A stretch of DNA of 64,000 nt from assembly GCA_964389755.1 (NCBI GenBank), contig CAYMEW010000017.1, forward strand, positions 15,385 through 79,384. Direction: 5' to 3'. The position numbers and the translations under genes were made by a program. The notes under the pieces were generated by a model. The model was not told the DNA's origin. It did no database searches and saw only the letters and a list, made by a program, of their open reading frames with translations. Shown in pieces: positions 59,344 through 64,000 of the stretch. The stretch is from JBBSUQ01 sp964389755 (GTDB taxonomy: Bacteria > Bacteroidota > Bacteroidia > Flavobacteriales_D > Crocinitomicaceae). The stretch's first letter is position 1, and each line of letters begins with the position of its first letter.

Positions 59344-59518
59344 GTTAAAAGTTTTTACAAGTGTCTCTTACGCAGATATGTAAACGAGGTTACGACAATT
59401 ACGAAAAAAAATTTAAATAAGTGTATTGTTATTTGAAAAAATAATTTAAAGAGGGTTATTTAATAAGCTGTTTTTCAAGAGCATAATACAATTTTATCGC
59501 ATTCGAAAAAATCACTTA

Positions 59519-59734
59519 TTATTTTTGGATAAGCGGCCGTATCAGGTGTTCCAATCCGTTTATTTTGATCTCGAGCATGACCTGAAGTTGTTCGCCAAGT
59601 TTTCCGGGAGGAAAACCTTCTTTCCGAAACCAAACCAGGTATGGCTCCGGTAAATCAACCAAAAAACGCCCTTTGTATTTACCAAAGGGCATTTTTAAAT
59701 TGGCCAGTTTTATTAATTCTGCGCGTTGATCCAC
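59519..59734 (-). CDS. DUF3820-family protein
   Basis: 71 residues from the GTG at 59734; a TTG at 59746 would overlap the previous gene. The core MPFGKYKGRFLVDLPEPYLV and the following WFRKEGFPPGKLGEQL are diagnostic for DUF3820. Small cytosolic family of unknown role, sometimes linked to exonuclease-like proteins. Last gene of the run ettA to here. Confidence 0.85.
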   Translation of the reverse strand: MDQRAELIKLANLKMPFGKYKGRFLVDLPEPYLVWFRKEGFPPGKLGEQLQVMLEIKINGLEHLIRPLIQK

Positions 59735-59735
59735 C

Positions 59736-60056
59736 TCAACGCACAATTACTGCGGTTCCGGTAGCAGCTACCATCAGCATCCCTCCTGCCGAACCGACCG
59801 TCTGGAAATCGAGGTCAATTCCGATCACGGCATTGGCACCCATGGCGGATGCACGTGCTTCGATCTCCCGGAAGGCTTCTGCCTTTGCTTCCATGAAAAC
59901 TTTTTCATACGAATCCGAACGACCACCAAAGAAATCGCGAAAATTGGCAAAAAGGTCTTTGATCACGTTGGCGCCGATTATGACTTCGGATGAAACCACA
60001 CCGAGGTATGTTTCGATCTCTTTTCCCTGCAGCGTGTGCGTTGTAGTAAATAACAT
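59736..60056 (-). CDS. YbjQ-family (UPF0145) protein
   Basis: 106 residues. Matches YbjQ: LQGKEIETYLGVVSSEVIIG, then RDFFGGRSDSYEKVFMEAKA and ARASAMGANAVIGIDLDFQTV with the final GTAVIV. It forms pentameric rings in structures of the family and is sometimes labelled heavy-metal-binding; function unclear. Starts 4 bases after pepD stops. Confidence 0.9.
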   Translation of the reverse strand: MLFTTTHTLQGKEIETYLGVVSSEVIIGANVIKDLFANFRDFFGGRSDSYEKVFMEAKAEAFREIEARASAMGANAVIGIDLDFQTVGSAGGMLMVAATGTAVIVR

Positions 60057-60060
60057 AGCT

Positions 60061-61521
60061 TTATTTATTAGGAATACGTTTCAGGGTTTCAAGCAGGTAA
60101 TCCCAGAATTTCTGCACGGAACTGATCTGAACTTTTTCATCCGGCGAATGTGCTGCACGGATATTCGGTCCAAAGGAGATCATGTCCACGTTAGGCAGGT
60201 GCTGTGCCAGGATTCCGCACTCCAGTCCTGCATGGCAGGCTTTAACCTGGGGCTCTTCATCGAATTTTTCACGATACAGCTCGGACATTATATTCAGGAT
60301 CTTCGAATTTGCATCCGGTTTCCAGCCCGGGTAATCTCCGTTTTGAATAACACTGCATCCCATATTTTCAAAGCAGGCCCGAACCGTATTAGCCACATCG
60401 TCTTTGCCCGATTCCACGCTACTGCGCTGAAGGGATTGTGTTTCAAATTTACCATCGGCAATCAGCACGCGTGCCAGGCTCGAGGATGTTTCGACCAATC
60501 CTGCAATATCCGGACTCATACGGAATACGCCATTATGTACTGCATAAAGTGCGTTCAGGATCTTTTCGAGGTCACGGTGTGAAACCGCTTCACCATTTGC
60601 ATTCGCTTTCTCCCACTCGATCGACATGTTCGCTTCGATATTGGCGTACTCCTCCCGGATGCTCCCGCGAATTTTCTCCAGTCCCTGCAAAGCATTGATC
60701 TCTTCATCCTTGTGAAAGCCGACAACGACGTTTGCTTCGCGAGGAATGGCGTTTCGCAAGCCGCCGCCATCAAAGGAAATGAACTGTGTTTCTACGAGTG
60801 AAAACAACTGGTAAAGTACGCGTGTCATGAGTTTATTCGCATTTCCGCGCCCCTTGTCAATATCCATTCCCGAATGTCCGCCCAGTAAACCGGAAACAGT
60901 TATCTTATAGAATTCAAAACCTTCTTTTACAGGTTCTTTTGAGTAATTATATGAAGTATTTGTATCAATTCCACCCGCGCAGCCAATGGATAATTCATCG
61001 TCATCCTCTGTGTCGAGATTCAGCAGGATGCTTCCCTGGAAATTCTTTCCTTCGAGTTTCATAGCACCGGTCATTCCTGTTTCTTCGTCTACCGTAAACA
61101 TCGCTTCGAGCGGCGGATGTGCAATTCCGTCCGAAGAAAGCAATGCCATGATCGCCGCAACACCGATCCCGTTATCCGCGCCGAGCGTGGTTCCGTTGGC
61201 TTTGACCCAGTCATTTTCGACATGCATCTCAATGCCCTGTGTTTCAAAATCGAATTGAGTTCCTGCATTTTTTTGGTGCACCATATCCAGGTGCGACTGC
61301 AAAATAACCGTTTGACGATCCTCCATTCCGGGAGAAGCCGATTTTTTGATGATTACGTTCCCGATTCCGTCTGTTTTGGTTTCCAGGCCGAGTTCTTTTC
61401 CGAAATAGACCATGAATTGGATAACGCGTTCCTCCTTTTTAGACGGACGGGGTACGGCGTTCAAATCTGCAAAATGGTTCCAGAGACTCTTCGGCTCCAG
61501 GTTTCTAACTTCAATTGACAT
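60061..61521 (-). CDS. pepD: Cytosolic aminoacyl-histidine dipeptidase
   Basis: 486 residues, M20 family. Zinc ligands in LQSHLDMVHQ, TLGADNGIGVAA, the catalytic Glu in VDEETGMTGA, and the ligand His near IRAAHSPDEKVQI. Includes LNLDTEDDDELSIGCAGGID and a lid domain GGHSGMDIDKGRGNAN, as in PepD. Cleaves Xaa-His and other dipeptides. Separated by 4-5 bases from both neighbours. Confidence 0.93.
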   Translation of the reverse strand: MSIEVRNLEPKSLWNHFADLNAVPRPSKKEERVIQFMVYFGKELGLETKTDGIGNVIIKKSASPGMEDRQTVILQSHLDMVHQKNAGTQFDFETQGIEMHVENDWVKANGTTLGADNGIGVAAIMALLSSDGIAHPPLEAMFTVDEETGMTGAMKLEGKNFQGSILLNLDTEDDDELSIGCAGGIDTNTSYNYSKEPVKEGFEFYKITVSGLLGGHSGMDIDKGRGNANKLMTRVLYQLFSLVETQFISFDGGGLRNAIPREANVVVGFHKDEEINALQGLEKIRGSIREEYANIEANMSIEWEKANANGEAVSHRDLEKILNALYAVHNGVFRMSPDIAGLVETSSSLARVLIADGKFETQSLQRSSVESGKDDVANTVRACFENMGCSVIQNGDYPGWKPDANSKILNIMSELYREKFDEEPQVKACHAGLECGILAQHLPNVDMISFGPNIRAAHSPDEKVQISSVQKFWDYLLETLKRIPNK

Positions 61522-61526
61522 GTTTG

Positions 61527-61754
61527 TTAATTATTCTTTTGTGCGTTTTTAAATTCAACAATCCGTTCGAGGTATAACTGCTCGACCTTTTTGCGGGCCC
61601 AGGGCGTTCGCCGGAGAAAATGCAAGGAACTTTTAATACTCGGATCGTGATTAAAACAATTGATCTTAACCAGGTATCCCATGTGTTCCCAGCCGATTTC
61701 CTCCACGAGTTCCCTGAGAATCATTTCGAGCGTTTTTCCATGGAGCGGATCCAT
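61527..61754 (-). CDS. VF530-family (DUF2132) small protein
   Basis: 75 residues: DPLHGKTLEMILRELVEEIG, then INCFNHDPSIKSSLHFLRRT and PWARKKVEQLYLERI. This is the VF530 family, a small helical DNA-binding-like fold with unknown role. It shares one base with the ettA stop, so the two are translationally coupled. Confidence 0.9.
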   Translation of the reverse strand: MDPLHGKTLEMILRELVEEIGWEHMGYLVKINCFNHDPSIKSSLHFLRRTPWARKKVEQLYLERIVEFKNAQKNN

Positions 61755-63439
61755 TACTTGATCAGTTTACGATATTTAATACGTTTCGGCCCCGAATCTC
61801 CCAGGCGTTTTTTTCGATTTTCTTCGTATTCCGTATAGGAACCTTCGAACCAGTAAACTTCGGAATCTCCCTCAAAGGCAAGAATATGCGTACAAATACG
61901 ATCGAGGAACCAACGGTCGTGGGAAATGACCACGGCACATCCTGCGAAGTTTTGTATTCCCTCTTCGAGCGCACGCAGTGTGTTGACGTCGATGTCGTTT
62001 GTCGGCTCATCGAGCAGTAATACGTTCGCCTCTGTTTTCAGCGTCATGGCCAGGTGCAACCTGTTACGTTCTCCCCCGGAAAGCACGCCGACCTTTTTAT
62101 TCTGATCGGCTCCGTTGAAGTTAAATTTCGAAAGATAGGCCCGCGCATTGATCTTTTGATTTCCGACCTCCACGTACTCCAATCCATTGGAAACGACTTC
62201 GAACACGGTTTTATCCGGATGAATGTCTGCGTGCGCCTGATCGACATAACCGATCTGCACGGTTTCACCGACTTTAAACTCACCGGCATCCGGCTGTATC
62301 TCGTCCATGATCATTTTAAAGATCGTCGTTTTCCCCGCGCCATTCGGACCGATCACACCGACAATTCCGGCGGGTGGCAATTTGAAATTCAGATCGTCGT
62401 ACAGGAGTTTGTCCCCGAAGGATTTAGCCACATGTTCGGCATCGATCACGTTTGTTCCGAGTCGCGGCCCGTTCGGAATCGGGATCTCCAGTGTACTTTC
62501 TTTATCGCGTTGATCTTCCGCGAGCATTTTGTCGTAATTGCTGAGTCGGGCCTTATTCTTCGCATGACGTCCTTTCGGGTTCATACGCACCCATTCCAGC
62601 TCGCGGGCAAGCATTTTCTGGCGTTTCGATTCGGATTTTTCTTCTTCTTTGAGACGGTTTCCTTTTTGTTCGAGCCAGGAAGAATAGTTCCCTTTCCATG
62701 GAATTCCTTCTCCCCTGTCCAGTTCGAGGATCCATCCTGCAACGTTGTCGAGGAAGTAACGGTCGTGGGTCACGGCGATCACCGTTCCTTTATATTGTTG
62801 CAAATGCTGTTCAAGCCATTCAATGGATTCGGCATCGAGGTGGTTGGTCGGCTCATCGAGCAGGAGGATGTCCGGATTCTGCAGCAGCAGTCGGCACAGG
62901 GCCACCCGTCGACGTTCCCCTCCGGACAGAGAGCCAATCTTTTGATCATCGGGCGGACAACGCAAGGCATCCATCGCCCGTTCGAGTTTCGTGTCGAGCT
63001 CCCAGGCATCCAACGCATCGATCTTGTCCTGCACTTCCCCCTGGCGCGTAATGAGTTTGTCCATCTTATCCGGATCATTCATCACCGCTTCGTCCATGAA
63101 CGCATTATTGATCTCTTCATATTCTTTGAGAATATCGACCGTTTCCTGGGCGCCTTCCATTACGACTTCGCGTACGGTTTTTTCCGCATCGAGCTCCGGC
63201 TCCTGGGGTAAATATCCAACCGAATATCCCGGAGAAAAAACGACATCCCCCTGGTACGACTGATCAAGCCCGGCAATGATTTTCATCACGGTCGATTTTC
63301 CCGAACCGTTTAAACCGATGATCCCGATCTTTGCGCCGTAAAAAAACGAGAGGTAGATGTCCTTAATGATCTGTTTTCCCTGCGGAGTAACTTTCGAAAC
63401 CCCGACCATTGAAAATATGATTTTCTTATCGTCTGACAT
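61754..63439 (-). CDS. ettA: Energy-dependent translational throttle protein EttA
   Basis: 561 residues, ABC-F family with two ATPase domains and no membrane part. First: GLNGSGKST, LSGGERRRVALCRLLL, LLLDEPTNHLDAES; second: GPNGAGKTTIF, LSGGERNRLHLAM, LLLDEPTNDIDVN. The linker reads LEWVRMNPKGRHAKNKARLS, the P-site tRNA interaction motif region of EttA. Senses ATP/ADP and gates the first elongation step on the ribosome. Promoter TACTTTTG at 63459-63466. Head of a five-gene run to 59519. Confidence 0.96.
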   Translation of the reverse strand: MSDDKKIIFSMVGVSKVTPQGKQIIKDIYLSFFYGAKIGIIGLNGSGKSTVMKIIAGLDQSYQGDVVFSPGYSVGYLPQEPELDAEKTVREVVMEGAQETVDILKEYEEINNAFMDEAVMNDPDKMDKLITRQGEVQDKIDALDAWELDTKLERAMDALRCPPDDQKIGSLSGGERRRVALCRLLLQNPDILLLDEPTNHLDAESIEWLEQHLQQYKGTVIAVTHDRYFLDNVAGWILELDRGEGIPWKGNYSSWLEQKGNRLKEEEKSESKRQKMLARELEWVRMNPKGRHAKNKARLSNYDKMLAEDQRDKESTLEIPIPNGPRLGTNVIDAEHVAKSFGDKLLYDDLNFKLPPAGIVGVIGPNGAGKTTIFKMIMDEIQPDAGEFKVGETVQIGYVDQAHADIHPDKTVFEVVSNGLEYVEVGNQKINARAYLSKFNFNGADQNKKVGVLSGGERNRLHLAMTLKTEANVLLLDEPTNDIDVNTLRALEEGIQNFAGCAVVISHDRWFLDRICTHILAFEGDSEVYWFEGSYTEYEENRKKRLGDSGPKRIKYRKLIK

Positions 63440-63458
63440 AGTTCAAAAATGAGTTTAT

Positions 63459-63466
63459 CAAAAGTA
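63459..63466 (-). promoter_or_regulatory. -7 promoter element TACTTTTG for ettA
   Basis: Exact TAnnTTTG match on the minus strand, 20 bases before the ATG at 63439. Confidence 0.6.
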
Positions 63467-63536
63467 AGAAAAATCAGGATTTTGGCGTCAGACCTGCTAC
63501 ATTATTCTGTTTTGGACAACAGGTTTTCTTCATGGA

Positions 63537-63569
63537 ATAAAAAAAGGCACACTCGAAGAATGTGCCTTT
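63537..63569 (-). terminator. Terminator of the DUF4389 gene
   Basis: Stem AAAGGCACA / TGTGCCTTT (63543-63551, 63561-63569) with a 9-base loop; on the minus strand a T run follows (63548-63537 region). Lies between the DUF4389 stop and the ettA promoter. Confidence 0.85.
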
Positions 63570-63587
63570 AAAAATTTTGTGTTTTAT

Positions 63588-64000
63588 TTAATCGTCAAGC
63601 AAGTCGCTGGAAGATACTCGAACCTGATCATTAAAATCTGCCTCATCGCCAGACATTGAAAATGGAGGATACTTATCCGTCAGGTATCCCATGTAAGCAT
63701 TAACGCGGAATTGCCAACGCATAATTCCCACGAGAAAATCGAAAAGACCTTTGGGAAGCTTTGCTGTAAACAGGACTACCCAAAACACAATGATCCTTAC
63801 AAAAGAAGCTGCAATTGCAAGGAAAAAGAGGCAAAACATGTGCGGAATAAGTACATAAAAAGTTCCGAATAATACACGCGCCAGTGCCAGACCTCTTGAA
63901 GATTTTTCAGGATATTCAACTTCCAGTTGAACATGCGGGTCAACGGCGTTCAATCCAAATGCAGGATAGCCGTCAGCAAGGTTATTTAAACGCGCCCCAA
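63588..64000 (-). CDS. Tandem DUF4389 membrane protein, 5' end outside the window
   Basis: The frame stays open to base 64000, so a start at the TTG at 63953 is not needed. The end of a first repeat is visible (RLNNLADGYPAFGLNA) and a full second repeat follows: VQLEVEYPEKSSRGLALARV, two long hydrophobic helices, then WQFRVNAYMGYLTDKYPPFS. DUF4389 proteins are integral membrane proteins of unknown function. Ends in the terminator at 63537-63569. Confidence 0.8.
   Translation of the reverse strand, partial: GARLNNLADGYPAFGLNAVDPHVQLEVEYPEKSSRGLALARVLFGTFYVLIPHMFCLFFLAIAASFVRIIVFWVVLFTAKLPKGLFDFLVGIMRWQFRVNAYMGYLTDKYPPFSMSGDEADFNDQVRVSSSDLLDD

Noticed and set aside
62054..63211. 385-codon frame on the plus strand inside ettA
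   Set aside because: Antisense to both ATPase domains of EttA; no promoter or family look.

Overview
The window reads as a chromosomal segment of a Bacteroidota bacterium, most likely a flavobacterial-type organism (Fluviicola/Crocinitomicaceae-like is a guess from gene style only). The reasons are two intact and one broken secreted protein with type IX secretion (T9SS) C-terminal tails, YaiO-type and TolC-type envelope proteins, a LytS/LytTR pair, near absence of Shine-Dalgarno sequences, and many promoters with the phylum-specific -7 element TAnnTTTG placed 5 to 40 bases before start codons. No tRNA, rRNA, CRISPR array, transposase or phage gene was found.

Layout: (1) 1-5.4 kb: a type I secretion-like ABC/HlyD/TolC operon whose ATPase motifs are degenerate, then a GldJ/GldK-like SUMF1-fold lipoprotein or exported protein. 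(2) 5.6-10.7 kb: an accessory, clearly AT-richer insert. A truncated XRE regulator remnant precedes a two-gene AAA+ ATPase / cytosolic subtilisin-like protease module, followed by a frameshifted lipoprotein gene. (3) 10.9-20 kb: a SRPBCC protein, a Fur-family regulator with a palindromic operator, a TonB-like protein, a giant delta-60-repeat T9SS protein, an ArsR/SRPBCC/DoxX/YdeI operon, and a frameshifted T9SS beta-propeller gene. (4) 20.1-28.2 kb: a second accessory region with a 2TM/XRE pair, a LamG protein of unknown C-terminus next to a large endonuclease/exonuclease/phosphatase-fold protein with nuclear-localisation-like basic clusters, a RES/Xre toxin-antitoxin pair and an unusual repeat-rich intergenic region. 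(5) 28.2-39 kb: two GAF-headed hybrid sensor kinases; the second is the first gene of an operon with a response regulator, a YaiO-type barrel, a HEAT-like membrane protein and a processive GT2 glycosyltransferase, which looks like a regulated exopolysaccharide export unit. (6) 39-64 kb: mostly core genes (aminotransferase IV, rhomboid, rpe, DinB, UspA, CvfB-like, LytS/LytTR, pyrG, yidC, M1 peptidase, mnmA, pepD, ettA), interrupted by a type-23 polymorphic-toxin-domain protein, a secreted lysyl-oxidase-like protein and a small XRE regulator.

The main candidates for undescribed biology are the AAA+/subtilase module (a likely conflict or defence system), the LamG/EEP-nuclease pair, and the operator GTTACAnnTGTAAC shared by the XRE regulator at 58.6-59.0 kb and the mnmA upstream region. 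All functional statements are from sequence reading and memory of protein families; no database search was run.
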